22,500 bases of DNA from contig MCFG01000391.1 in the NCBI GenBank assembly GCA_002104895.1, positions 1 to 22,500 on the forward strand, read 5' to 3'. A program made the position numbers and the translations under genes. Origin of the DNA: Anaeromyces robustus. Its lineage: Eukaryota > Neocallimastigomycota > Neocallimastigomycetes > Neocallimastigales > Neocallimastigaceae. Shown in pieces: positions 1 to 10,637 of this stretch (positions are counted from its first letter, which is position 1; each line of letters opens with the position of its first letter). The notes beneath the pieces were generated by a model that worked only from the letters and a program-made list of their open reading frames with translations, was not told the origin of the DNA and made no database searches.

Positions 1-590
1 TGCTATATAGAAATTAGTAATATTATTATTTTAACTTCTATTATAAATAATAATAGTTATTTTTTTTTTTAAAGAAAAAAGAAAAACAAATTCTAATTTT
101 TTTTAATATATTTATAAATATTCCTTTAAAAATATTATTAAAACCCTAAAAAAAAAAACGTATATTTTAATAATATTGTAAATATCATAATATATAAATA
201 GTTTTTTTTCTTTAATTTTTATTTTAAAAAAGAAAAAAAAAATATATTTAAAAATTAAAAATAGAATTTTTTTTATTAAAAAAATATTAATATTTTAATT
301 AGTATAATTCTTTATTTATTACAGAAAGAAAGTAATAATAATAATTAGATAAAAAAAAGAAATATTATAGTTATTAAAAAAATAGATTGTTTTTCTTTTT
401 AGAATACTTTAAATTTATTCTTTAAATTTATTTAAGTAAAATTAAATAATAAGCAAAAAAAATTTACTAACAATTATTCTTTTTTTTTTAAATAATTTAA
501 ATAGTATCATAATTTAATACTATTCTATACAATAATATACTATACTATAATTTAATATAATATAATATAATATAATAAAATTTTAAAACA
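1..590. other. 5' flanking spacer of the homeodomain gene
   Basis: This stretch is almost pure A and T, with many short homopolymer runs and stops in every frame. I see no coding segment. It presumably holds the promoter and 5' UTR of the homeodomain gene that starts at its right edge. A short run of the 5-bp unit TATAA (about 555-577) lies just upstream of the start codon. It could act as a TATA-like or nucleosome-excluding element, but TATA-like strings are everywhere here, so no specific promoter can be called. Confidence 0.6.
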
Positions 591-2696
591 ATGATGTCAG
601 TAGCTAGAAAAAATATAAATAATTTACCTACAACTAGTACTATATTAAGCAGTAATAATACTACAATGACTACAAAAGATCAAAAGATTGAACCATTTGC
701 ATACCAAACAAGTACAATTCCAGAAGTAAAAAGTGAAACTAAAAAAGATGATGAATCAAAGGAAACAAATAAGGAAGGAGATGAAATGAAAATTCAAAAT
801 ATAGGAAGAAAGAGAAGTAGAGCAACTCCAGAACAATTAGCTATTTTAGAAGCTACTTTTGAGAAAAATACTTCACCAAATAGTAAACTTCGTGAAGTTT
901 TAGCTGAAAAAGTTCATATGTCTGAACGTTCAATTCAAATTTGGTTCCAAAATCGTCGTGCTAAAGTTAAGAATACTCAAAAACGTAATCAACAGCAAGC
1001 TCTTCAAGACCAACTTTTCAAAAGTCAATTTTATTTCCAATATCCAGGATCTGTATATAGTGGTTATCCAGCATATGGTCAAACAATATATCAACCAGGA
1101 ATGCCACCAAAGATTATTAATCGTTCAAAGAGTATAGATGCTACAATGTTTAATCAATCATTAAACCCAGTTCCAGAAGGTACAATTGCCAATCCAGCTA
1201 TAGGTAGATATGGTTTAGCACAAGGACAAGGTGTAGTTCCAGTTAATGGTTTTGGTCCTAGAGCTGGTCTTGGTGCTCAAAATATATCCGTTGTAAAACA
1301 AGATTTTGGTATGTCTACTTTAATACCAAGTGTTGAAAAGAATTATTTCAATTTCACAAATAATGCCTTAGTTATTGGTACATGGAGAAGAATTGCTATT
1401 GCTAATGATCCAGATAGTTTAAGATGTAGTTTCAGTCTTATAGATAAACAAATTAGATGGTTAATAAAAGAACAAAATATTCGTTTTAAGGTAGAATTCC
1501 CATTCTCTACTATTGGACAAATTTTATTAGAACCATTAAATAATAGTCCAACTCTTGGTAAACTTTCTTTCACTCTTATTAAAGTTCCAACCTTCTGGAT
1601 GGAAACTAATGGACCAACTAATCCAGTATGGAATTTAAGTGGTGATTTCACAGAAAATCAACAAGCTTCTAAAGTATTTAGACATATACTTGAAGGTGAT
1701 TATAATCATTTAAGAATTGAATTAGCTACTATTATTCGTAGTTCCTCAGAATTACAACAACTTTGTCGTATTGTTGCTCCACCACCAGTCGCTCAAAGTG
1801 AATTATTATATCAACAACAAGGTGCTCATTTCCAAAGACGTCAATCTTGTCCAGCTGATTTCTTATTAAATCCAAATAATCAATATATTAATGGTGGTAG
1901 ACGTCTTTCTATTCCTTCTTCAACTAATCTTATTACTATCCCACAAAATGTTGTTGTTCCAAATGTACAAACTACTATTGTTCAACCACAAATTATAGAT
2001 CCTTCTACTCAAATTATTCAAACAGCTACTGCTGCTGCTGCAACTGCTGCTGCTCCTAATCCTTTAGCAAAACCTACTACCATTGGGAGTAATTTTGTCG
2101 CCTCCCAACCTTTAAATCAACCAGCCGTCATTCAAAAAGTACAATTAACTTCACCAGTACAAAATAATACAGTTTCAGCTGCTGCTGCCGCTGCTGCTTT
2201 ATCTATTCAAAAACCAACTGCTGCTGCTACTGCTGCCAATGGAGCTACACCTATGTCAATATCATCACCAGTACAAAATACTAAAGCTGTTGCCGCTACA
2301 ACAGCTACTTTACCAGTTCAAGTACCAGGTCAAGCTACTGCTACTGCTACCATAAATCCATTAACTTTAAGTGATGCTTCTGTTGCTGCTGCCACTGCTA
2401 CAGCTACTGCCACTGCTACCAATACCAATACCAATGATATATTAAATACTGCTACAAAAGCAGGATATATTATGGATAATTTAAATATAATGAATGGTTC
2501 ACAATTAACTACACAATCTACTGATACAACATTAAATCTTATTACACCAGAAACTAGTGATTCAACTTTAGTTGATAATTCACTTTCAACTTTAGGTACA
2601 ACTACAATAGGATCAAATATAACTCTTCAAAATCCAGAAACATTTGATTTAGGACTTGATGAAAATCAATTATTTTTAAATCTTACTGAATTTTAA
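591..2696 (+). CDS. Homeodomain transcription factor, fungal PHX1/HOY1/hom2-like
   Basis: Intronless gene for a 701-residue nuclear DNA-binding regulator. A typical 60-residue homeodomain (no TALE insertion) spans about residues 71-130. It has the core positions L86 and F90 (homeodomain 16 and 20), a basic N-terminal arm (RKRSR, 73-77) and recognition helix WFQNRRAKVK (118-127), giving Q50 and N51, the usual pair for TAAT-like sites. A Gln-rich linker follows. A second conserved-looking region at about 258-382 (GTWRRIA, RWLI, FKVEFPF, FWME, then DFTENQQASKV) resembles, from memory, the region downstream of the homeodomain in fungal PHX1/hom2-type proteins. RRQS (416-419) and RRLS (437-440) fit the protein kinase A consensus. 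Residues 478-610 are Ala/Thr-rich low complexity, and the last 20 are acidic and hydrophobic, like an activation domain. The first of two adjacent ATGs (591, 594) is used as the start, with A at -3. The homeodomain is certain; the exact orthologue and target genes are not. Confidence 0.95.
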   Translation: MMSVARKNINNLPTTSTILSSNNTTMTTKDQKIEPFAYQTSTIPEVKSETKKDDESKETNKEGDEMKIQNIGRKRSRATPEQLAILEATFEKNTSPNSKLREVLAEKVHMSERSIQIWFQNRRAKVKNTQKRNQQQALQDQLFKSQFYFQYPGSVYSGYPAYGQTIYQPGMPPKIINRSKSIDATMFNQSLNPVPEGTIANPAIGRYGLAQGQGVVPVNGFGPRAGLGAQNISVVKQDFGMSTLIPSVEKNYFNFTNNALVIGTWRRIAIANDPDSLRCSFSLIDKQIRWLIKEQNIRFKVEFPFSTIGQILLEPLNNSPTLGKLSFTLIKVPTFWMETNGPTNPVWNLSGDFTENQQASKVFRHILEGDYNHLRIELATIIRSSSELQQLCRIVAPPPVAQSELLYQQQGAHFQRRQSCPADFLLNPNNQYINGGRRLSIPSSTNLITIPQNVVVPNVQTTIVQPQIIDPSTQIIQTATAAAATAAAPNPLAKPTTIGSNFVASQPLNQPAVIQKVQLTSPVQNNTVSAAAAAAALSIQKPTAAATAANGATPMSISSPVQNTKAVAATTATLPVQVPGQATATATINPLTLSDASVAAATATATATATNTNTNDILNTATKAGYIMDNLNIMNGSQLTTQSTDTTLNLITPETSDSTLVDNSLSTLGTTTIGSNITLQNPETFDLGLDENQLFLNLTEF
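2020..2436 (+). repeat. Ala/Thr-coding trinucleotide tracts inside the homeodomain gene
   Basis: Several clusters of GCT, GCC and ACT codons (about 2020-2065, 2176-2245 and 2336-2420), then three copies of ACCAAT, encode poly-Ala, Ala-Thr and Thr-Asn stretches (residues about 478-488, 529-550 and 598-615). The codons are mixed rather than one pure triplet. SPVQN occurs twice, at residues 521-525 and 559-563, which suggests internal duplication of this segment. Such tracts tend to vary in length between strains. Confidence 0.8.
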
Positions 2697-3521
2697 GAAA
2701 GAAAAAAAAAACAAACAAAATATAAAAATAAGATATAGATAAAAAACAAGAAAATGAATTATATAATTTAATCATTTTATAAAAATGAAATGAAAAAAAA
2801 AATATATAATAATATATAATATTTTTTTTTTAAAAAAAAAAAGTTTTACTTTTTTTTATTTTTTTTTTTTAATTATTTAATTAATATTGAAAAAAAAAAA
2901 AAAACTTGTATTTTTTTTTTAATCTTTACTTTTAATATCTATTAATAATTTGAAGAGTAAAAGAATGAAAAAAAAAAAATTAATTATGTGTAAATAGATA
3001 ATTTATAAAAAAAAATTCCAAAAAAAAAAAAAAAAAGTATATATATTTAAATATATAGTTTTTTTTTTAATTAATTAATTAATAATTTTTATTTTTTATA
3101 ATTTAATAGTATATAACAATTAATAAGAACAACAACAAAAAATATATTAGCTAAAAGAAAAACAATATGAACTATCAGTTAAACCAAAAAAAAAAAAGAA
3201 TATATATATCACATATTAATTGAATTTTATAATCATCATCATTAATTTTTTTTTTAAATTTTTTAAAATTTACCATTAATTTACAATAATAATCCCTCCC
3301 CTTCCCATAAATAATCCCATTTATAATACAAATCAAAACAAAACAAAAATAATGCAAATGGTTTTAAGAAAAAAAAAAATTTTTTTTAATAACAATATTT
3401 TTTTTCTTTTTTTAATAATAATCAATTTATTAATTTTTTTTTCTAATATAATTTTTTTTTATTATTTATTTAAAACTTGAATTATATTACTATTAATAAT
3501 AATTCGTACTTATATATAAAA

Positions 3522-3603
3522 ATAATATAATATAATATAATATAATATAATATAATATAATATAATATAATATAATATAATATAATATAATATAATATAA
3601 TAA
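3522..3603. repeat. TATAA pentanucleotide microsatellite
   Basis: About sixteen uninterrupted copies of the 5-bp unit TATAA. The same unit appears in a much shorter run just before the start codon of the homeodomain gene (about 555-577). Confidence 0.95.
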
Positions 3604-3969
3604 TAATAAATAAAAAAATTTTTTTAACTTTTAATAAAATAACACTTTTTTTTTTTTTTCTAATTAATGATTTTACAAAATAAAAATTTCAAAAACAAAA
3701 AAAAAATTAAAGAAAAGAGAATAGTTGGATAAAGAACAGTAATGATCAAAAATAAAAAAAAAAAAGGGAAGAAAAATAATAATATTAATAAATACTAATA
3801 CTAATAATAATTCAATGTGATAATAATAATAATAATATAATAATCATGTATATATTTAAACTTTTTTTTTTTTATTTCTTCTTTTTTTTAAAAAAAATCT
3901 TTCTTTATCAAAGTATATATCTAATATAAATAATTTTTTTTTAATAATTTATTGAATATAACAAACATC

Positions 3970-3997
<28 letters not shown>
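3970..3997 (+). repeat. Poly(A) tract, 28 A
   Basis: A single uninterrupted run of 28 adenines in spacer DNA, among the longest homopolymers in the window. Its exact length may be affected by sequencing slippage. No gene body or target-site duplication lies next to it, so it is not evidence of a retroposed copy. Confidence 0.9.
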
Positions 3998-4001
<4 letters not shown>

Positions 4002-4560
4002 CATATCTATTTAATATTACCTTTTTTATTATAATTTTTTTTTCTATAACAACTTTTTATTAATTTTTCTTTTTTTTTACTTTAAAAAAAAAAAAACTAT
4101 GTTAATATAATATATAAAAAAAATAAAAAAAAATAAAAAATAAAAATAAAATAAAAAAAAAAGTATAAAAATGTCTTATATATTTTTGATTTTTGATTTT
4201 TTGATTTTTGCTTTTTTTGTTTTTTGATTTATATATAAAGTAGAGTAAGATATTATTATATTTTTAATAATAATAACAAGAAATCTTTTATTATTTTTAT
4301 ATAATTTATATTTAATTTATAATGTTCTATCTTTTTTTTTTTTTTTTTTTCTTTTTATTGTTTTTATATAATTACTATACCACTTTTATACTCTCTAGTA
4401 TTTATTCATTATTATCTTATAATGTTTATCTGGTTTTTTCTTATTAGTATAATTTTTTTTTAATTTACTGAGTTTAAATATATTAATATACCATGAATCA
4501 TAAAAAAAAACACAAAGATGATATACAAATTATGTGCATAGAAAAAAATAAATAAAATAA

Positions 4561-4569
4561 CTAAATAAC

Positions 4570-4604
<35 letters not shown>

Positions 4605-4605
4605 A
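4561..4605 (+). repeat. AAAT microsatellite
   Basis: About ten copies of a 4-bp AAAT-type unit, slightly impure at the left end. It is closely followed by a 27-T homopolymer at 4645-4671. Confidence 0.9.
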
Positions 4606-4644
4606 TTATATATTTTTATTTATTTGATTTTTTATTTCTTTTTC

Positions 4645-4671
4645 TTTTTTTTTTTTTTTTTTTTTTTTTTT
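4645..4671 (+). repeat. Poly(T) tract, 27 T
   Basis: Uninterrupted run of 27 thymines. A similar 19-T run lies at 4332-4350. These form part of the homopolymer-rich spacer. Confidence 0.9.
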
Positions 4672-4869
4672 CTATATTTGTATGTATTAATAATTGTATT
4701 ATTTATAATATTTAATCTTAAAAAATAAAAATATATATATAATTATATATATTTTAATATGCTATTATTATAAACATTGTTGTTGTGTCAATGTTATAAT
4801 TTTTTATTACTATTATTAATTAAAATAAATATATATATATTAATTATTATTAATTATTTACTATCATCA

Positions 4870-4963
4870 TTATTATTATTCATTATTCATTATTATTATT
4901 ATTATTATTATTATTTATTATTCTTATTATTCATTATTATTACTATTATTAATTATTATTCAT

Positions 4964-5021
<58 letters not shown>

Positions 5022-5022
5022 A
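4870..5022 (+). repeat. Interrupted ATT microsatellite, block 1
   Basis: About 150 bp of ATT units with scattered TTCATT and similar interruptions. An open frame across it encodes only Leu, Ile and Tyr runs and is an artefact of the repeat. It is one of three ATT/AAT blocks within 1.7 kb; the third (6300-6470) is in the opposite orientation. Confidence 0.9.
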
Positions 5023-5627
5023 TAGTAATAATCAAAAAATCATAATGATAATTAATTAAATGTGATAAGTTGAAATACATATTATTGTTATAACATTACT
5101 ACACAATCAAATTACATATTTTATCAAAAAAAAAAAAAAAAAATCATTCTTGTTTCTTAATAATATTATAAAGTTAATAATTATTAAGTAAAATATTTGT
5201 AGAACAATCTAGCTTTTATTATTATTTATAGAATAAAAAAAAAAAAAGATTTTATCTTTTTTCTTTTTTTTTTTTTTATCCCAATGTTTAATTTAAAATA
5301 TTCATTTTTTTTTTATTATTTATTTTTTTTTAACATATAGAATTTTAACTTTAAATTAATAATTTTAACTTTTAAAAATATAAAAGATAAAAAAAAAATT
5401 TATCCATATACTTTTATATATATAATATTATAATAATTATTAGGAATAAAATAACTGTTTATTTTTATTTTAAAAAAAGAAAAAGTTTAAATTTCATTCT
5501 GATGTTTTTTTTAAACTTTATTAATATTTATTATAGTATTAAATGTTAAAAATAAAATAAACAAATCAAAAAATCAAAAATTAATAACAATGAAATAAAA
5601 GTATAAAAATTAAAAATAGCAACTTTA

Positions 5628-5662
5628 ATAAAACATTAAAACATTTAAAACATTTAAAACAT
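5628..5662 (+). repeat. Short tandem repeat, AAAACATTT-type 9-bp unit
   Basis: Three to four adjacent copies of a 9-bp unit of the form AAAACATTT, the first copy shortened. It is a minor satellite in spacer DNA with no associated gene. Confidence 0.8.
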
Positions 5663-5843
5663 GGTAAAAAAAAATAATTTTATCTTTTCCTTTTTAGAAA
5701 AGTTTAAAAAGTTTGATATTTTTATTCAATTCAATTTAATAATAAGAAAATATATTAGAAATTTATTTTATTATATTATTTATATATTTTAGATAAAAAA
5801 AAAAGTAAAAAAAAAAAAAAAGAAAAAAAAGAAAGAGAGAAGC

Positions 5844-5852
5844 TTTATTATT

Positions 5853-5909
<57 letters not shown>
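5844..5909 (+). repeat. ATT microsatellite, block 2
   Basis: About 20 nearly pure copies of ATT, preceded by a purine-rich stretch (5795-5843) of A runs broken by G. It has the same orientation as block 1. Confidence 0.9.
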
Positions 5910-6299
5910 TATTTTATTATTTATTATTTTTTATTTATTATTTATTATTAAATTTTATATAATAATCTTTGAAATAAAATATTATTTATTATAAAAATAT
6001 TCTTTATTTTTTTTTCGTTTTAATATCATTTATATCGATATTGCTAGTTATCTAATATTTTTTGATTTATTTTTTTTTTTTAATTTATCTGTTGTGGTCT
6101 ATATCAAAAAGGAAAAAAAAATATCGAATTACCATTCTTACCTACAGAAAAATAGAAAATAGAAAAAAATATTAATTATAATTAAATGAATAAATAAAAA
6201 GATAAATAAATGAATAAATGATATATAATCATAATAAATAACTTATCAAAAACAGCAAAGATAATTAAATTATAATAATTAATTATTTATTATTTTAAT

Positions 6300-6361
6300 A
6301 TAATAATAATAATAATGAATAATAATAATAATAATAATAAATTAATAATAATGAATAATAA

Positions 6362-6432
<71 letters not shown>

Positions 6433-6470
6433 TAGAATAAGAATAATAATATGAGTATGAATAAGAATAT
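6300..6470 (+). repeat. AAT microsatellite, block 3, inverted relative to blocks 1 and 2
   Basis: AAT units with ATGAAT interruptions at the left. A pure run of about 23 copies follows at 6364-6432, and then degenerate units containing AAG and ATG. The minus-strand frame through it encodes a long Tyr run and is spurious. It is roughly the reverse complement of the interrupted block at 4870-5022. Confidence 0.9.
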
Positions 6471-7542
6471 GAATAATAGTTAATAATAATCATTAATAAT
6501 ATCAAAATAGAGTGATAAAAATATATATATTTAATGCATTTTCTAAATTCAATAATTTAAATATTCTCCTCTTTTTTTTTCTATAAATAAATAGTTTTTA
6601 ATTTTTTTTTTTTAATATGTCATTTTCATTATGTTATGAAAATATTCTTTCATTTCTTTATTTAACGGCCTAAAAGAAAAAGAGTATTTAAATTAGAAGT
6701 TTTTATATTTTCATACAATTAAAATTTAATTTATTCATTTTATTATCTTTTGAATATTTTAAAATATTAACAATAAAAGATGATATTAAATGTGACATTT
6801 ATGATAATAAAAGAAATCCATCCCGTTTTAGTATTATCTATTAATTAAAATTTAAAATTTAAAAATAATTAATTTATTAAATAATAACTTCAAAAAATTA
6901 TTATTATTTAATTATTATTATTATTTAATTATTATTATTCTTAAATTATTATTATTCTTTAATTATTATTATTACTTATTATAATTATTAAAATAATACA
7001 TAATACATAATTATTAAATGTATACATTTACTACGTAATGTTTTATTTGTATTACCAATAATTTTTAGTTTTACTATCTTTTTTTTTATTGTTATTTCTT
7101 TTTTCCTGTTATATATATAATATATGGATATATATAAAAATTAATTGATATTATATAATATATTCAATTGATTAATTAAAAATAATATATTATAAATATA
7201 ATCCAAACCAATAAATTCTATAAGAGATATATGAAAAAAAAAGGAGAAAATTTATTATCCTTTAGTAATTTTATCCATTTATTTTTATTTAAAATAATTT
7301 TTATATACTATTTTTAATATTTTGATAATAAATAATAAATTATTATCTTATTATTATTATAATATATTGTAATATATTATGAATTAATTAAAACAAAGTT
7401 ATCAACTATAATTCAAAAATGTTTTTTTTTATTTAATATATTTTTATATATAAATGTATATATATTAACTTTAATATTATAATATATGTTTAATATTATT
7501 ATATATTATATGTTTAATATTATTATATATATTAAATTTAAA

Positions 7543-7630
7543 TAAATAAATAAACATTTTAAATTGTTTACTCAAATAAATTTAAATTTATTTATTTATA
7601 TATTTATTTATTTATTTATTTATTTATTTT
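7543..7630. repeat. AAAT/ATTT inverted repeat with ATTT microsatellite
   Basis: An AAAT-unit stretch is followed, after about 20 bp of mixed sequence, by a longer ATTT-unit stretch. Together they could pair as an imperfect stem. In DNA this AT-rich such pairs arise easily, so function is doubtful. Confidence 0.6.
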
Positions 7631-9848
7631 ATATATAGTAAAATATTTTTATAGTTATTTTAAACAATACTTTTTTTAAAATGATTAAAAATGATTAGAT
7701 AGTACACATATATTATAATACATTACAATATATATAACAATATATTTTTATTATATTATTAAAACATTATATATTTAAATTATTTTTTTATGACAGCCAT
7801 TCAATATATTATAATATATTATATTAGATAGTATATTCTAATATATATATTATCAAATATATATCTTAAATATTATTGGATAGTTATTGTCAATAATTAT
7901 TTAAAAAATAAAAATATGGAAAAAAACTTTAATACTAAATTACAGGTGATAAAATAGCCTAAAATTTAAAATTCTTCTAGTAATAATAACAAGTATTAAA
8001 AAAAAAAAAAAACTGAAATATTAATTCTGTTTTTTTAATAGGAAAAATTATTATAATATTTAATATACAAATATTAAAAAAGAATTTTAAATTACTTTTA
8101 AATATTCTAAATGTAAATTTTCAGTCAATTTTTATGAAATAAAAGGAAAAAACCTATAGCTCTATAATATTTTTTTTTAAATAAACTTTCTATAACTATT
8201 TAATGAACCTTTTTTTTTTTTTTATGATTTAATAATTTTTTATAGATTCATTTATTTATTCCTATATGTAATATATTGATTTATATTATAATATATAGAT
8301 TAATTTTTTAATAATATATTAAAATTAAATAAATAATTAAATATTAATATGAATAAATAAATAATAATTTTAATTATTAATAAAATGATAAAATTTTTTT
8401 TTTAATTTCAAAAAGTTTTAATATTTAATATTTATTTTATTTTTTTTTATTTTATTTTATTTATTAATATTATTAATTTTTTAATTATAAAACTTTTTAA
8501 TATTTATTATTATTTGTTTTTTTAATTAAATTTTTTAATTAAATACATGAATAAATAAATAATATTTAAATAAATTAATAATAAAAAAATAAATAAATAA
8601 TATAAAGAATTATATAAATATATAAATAAAATAATTCATCCTTTTTTTTTTTTTTATATTTTTTAACATATTATAAAAAAAAAGTTTAAAAAAGAAATTA
8701 ATATTTAATATTTAAAAATTAAAATAATGAAAAATTAAAAAATCGATTATTATGTTTTAAAAAGAAAAGAAATATTAAACAATAATATATATATAAAGAA
8801 GGTAATATATCTTTATTAATAAATTTATTTATAAAGAAAAAAAAAAAGAATTGGTTATTATAATAATAATTAATAAATATAATAATGATTATATTAAGAT
8901 GCTTCTTGAGTTTATTACAATTTTAAATAATATAAGAAAACTTTAAAAAAAAAGTGTATTTTATATAAATATATTATAAAATAAAAAATAAATGATAAAT
9001 AACAAAAAAAAATAGAAGAAAAATAAAAATAATATATAGATTATTTAATTTGTTTTATATTTATAATAATTCATTGAAAATTTTTATATGAAAAATAAAG
9101 TCACATCATAAAAATCAATTTTTTAAAATAAATAGATTAGAAAAATTTTATGATTCTTTTTCATATTTTTTTTTAATTAAATGATACTAACCATAAAATT
9201 ATGTAATACTTTTTATTATATATATATCTATTTTTTTAGGAATATTAAAAAAAGAAATATTTTTAAATAAATATATATAATATTTAAACAATGATAATAT
9301 CATAATATTAATCAAATAAATCAAATATATATCAATCTTTTTATAAAATAAAAAATATATAACAATATGCAAATCAAAAATATAATATATTAAAATCTCA
9401 ATAAATATAATATAAAAAATCAAAAAAAATATATATATAAAATACAAGCAAAAATCTATTATTTTATTTAATAACAATATAACAAGATATTAAAAAAAAT
9501 TATACAAATTTTTAAATAAAAAATAATATTAGAATAATTCTTAATTTTAATAAATTTAATTATCAGAAATATTTAATAATAATAATTTAATAATTAATAG
9601 TTAATATTATAAAAACCACAATTAGAAAAAAAACTATATGAGTGGTTTACCTTCCCATTATTTTTAATATATAAGAAAGTTTAATTTATATACATTTATA
9701 TAATTTATATACCAACATATTTTTTTTTTAAAAAAATACTTAATTATTATAGTTTATCCAATTTCATTATTACTCTATTTTTTATATTAATAAAATACAT
9801 ATATATTTCAGTTACTTTTATTAAAAAAAAATAATAAAAACGATAAAA

Positions 9849-10637
9849 ATGTCAGAGAATACCAAAACTACTTGTGATCCTTTTGAAAAATTAAATGTTA
9901 GAATTAAGGGTGCCCCACGCTCTTATACTATTATACATCATATTCTTTATGAATTTACCCCACGTGAACTTGTTCAATTAGAAAGAGTTAACAAAGGTTG
10001 GAATAAATTAATTAATTCTGATATTGAACTTTGGTGGAATAAATGGCATGCCTTAGTATGGGGACAAAAGAATATTATGGGTTCTTCTCCAGCTCCAAGA
10101 TTATCAGAAGCTAATTTAAGAGATTTAGCTCTTCTTCAAAATTCTTTAACTTTTTCTGAATTAAATTCTTCTTCTACTTATGGTAATCTTTCAGATGATG
10201 CTGTTAGTGATAATATAAGTTATACAAGTTCAGTAGTAACATTAACAGATCTTTCTACTAGTGGTGAACTTAATTCAATTGCTAAAAAAGCTAATAGTGT
10301 TTCTTCTTTAAATACTTCAAAGAAAATTTCTAGAGCTGAAAAAAAAAGAGGTACTAAAGTATGGAAAAAACTTACTATTGAAGAATATCGTAAACAAGAA
10401 GTAAGAAATGTTTTCGTTTCACCAGATAATGATGAATCTGATTCAGATGATACTATAATCAATCAAGAAAAACATACCACAAGTAATGTTAGAGGTAAAC
10501 TTACCACAGAAGAAAAAATTCAAGCTAGAGCCATGTATAAAAACAATAGAGCTAAACCAAAATCTAAAAATTCATGGAAAAGTTCATCAAATATTTCAAA
10601 AGAATGGATGGCCTTTGAAGATTATTATAATGAATAA
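9849..10637 (+). CDS. Probable F-box protein (SCF ubiquitin-ligase adaptor)
   Basis: Intronless gene for a 262-residue protein. Residues about 26-66 fit an F-box. They begin YTIIHHILYEFTPRELVQL and continue with VNKGWNKLINSDIELWWNKW, matching the family pattern of two short helices, then V-x-K-x-W and a terminal D-x-x-L-W. F-box proteins bind Skp1 and present substrates to a cullin-RING ubiquitin ligase; that role here is inferred from the family. No WD40, leucine-rich or Kelch substrate-binding repeats follow. Instead there is a Ser/Thr-rich stretch (about 95-160), a Lys/Arg-rich region (about 158-185), an acidic patch SPDNDESDSDD (191-201) of casein kinase 2 type, and a second basic region (about 215-250). 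The start is the first ATG after a run of stops and has A at -3. The basic tail hints at nuclear location. The specific substrate and orthologue are not recognisable. Confidence 0.85.
   Translation: MSENTKTTCDPFEKLNVRIKGAPRSYTIIHHILYEFTPRELVQLERVNKGWNKLINSDIELWWNKWHALVWGQKNIMGSSPAPRLSEANLRDLALLQNSLTFSELNSSSTYGNLSDDAVSDNISYTSSVVTLTDLSTSGELNSIAKKANSVSSLNTSKKISRAEKKRGTKVWKKLTIEEYRKQEVRNVFVSPDNDESDSDDTIINQEKHTTSNVRGKLTTEEKIQARAMYKNNRAKPKSKNSWKSSSNISKEWMAFEDYYNE

Larger units (their letters stand above)
2697..9848. other. Long AT-only spacer without recognisable genes
   Basis: About 7.1 kb between the homeodomain and F-box genes. It consists of A and T homopolymers, TATAA, AAAT and ATT/AAT microsatellites and AT-palindromic stretches (for example 7340-7860). 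The few open frames, such as 4777-5022 (+), 6290-6505 (-) and 9199-9477 (-), translate into runs of Tyr, Ile, Leu, Phe and Lys and follow directly from the repeats. I see no tRNA-like or other GC-containing island. The 3' UTR of the first gene and the promoter of the second must lie at its ends, but no signal can be singled out. Confidence 0.75.

Noticed and set aside
1343-1651. Open frame of 102 codons on the minus strand
   Set aside because: It lies opposite the conserved second domain of the homeodomain gene, whose + strand reading is clearly the real one.
3970-3997. Long poly(A) tract as the tail of a LINE or SINE
   Set aside because: No adjacent element body, promoter box or target-site duplication is visible, and such runs occur throughout the spacers.
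4777-5022. Hydrophobic 81-codon frame on the + strand
   Set aside because: It is mostly the translation of an ATT microsatellite into Leu, Ile and Tyr runs.
6290-6505. Tyr-rich 71-codon frame on the minus strand
   Set aside because: It is produced by an AAT microsatellite read in reverse.
7340-7860. Region with repeated TATTATAATATATT-type palindromes, considered as a MITE
   Set aside because: Candidate terminal inverted repeats (about 7352-7376 and 7711-7735) match only partly, and no target-site duplication can be supported in pure AT sequence.
9199-9477. 92-codon minus-strand frame that looks like a membrane protein
   Set aside because: The Ile, Tyr, Phe and Lys composition is what random AT-rich DNA gives. 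There are no conserved motifs and no rise in G+C as in the real genes.
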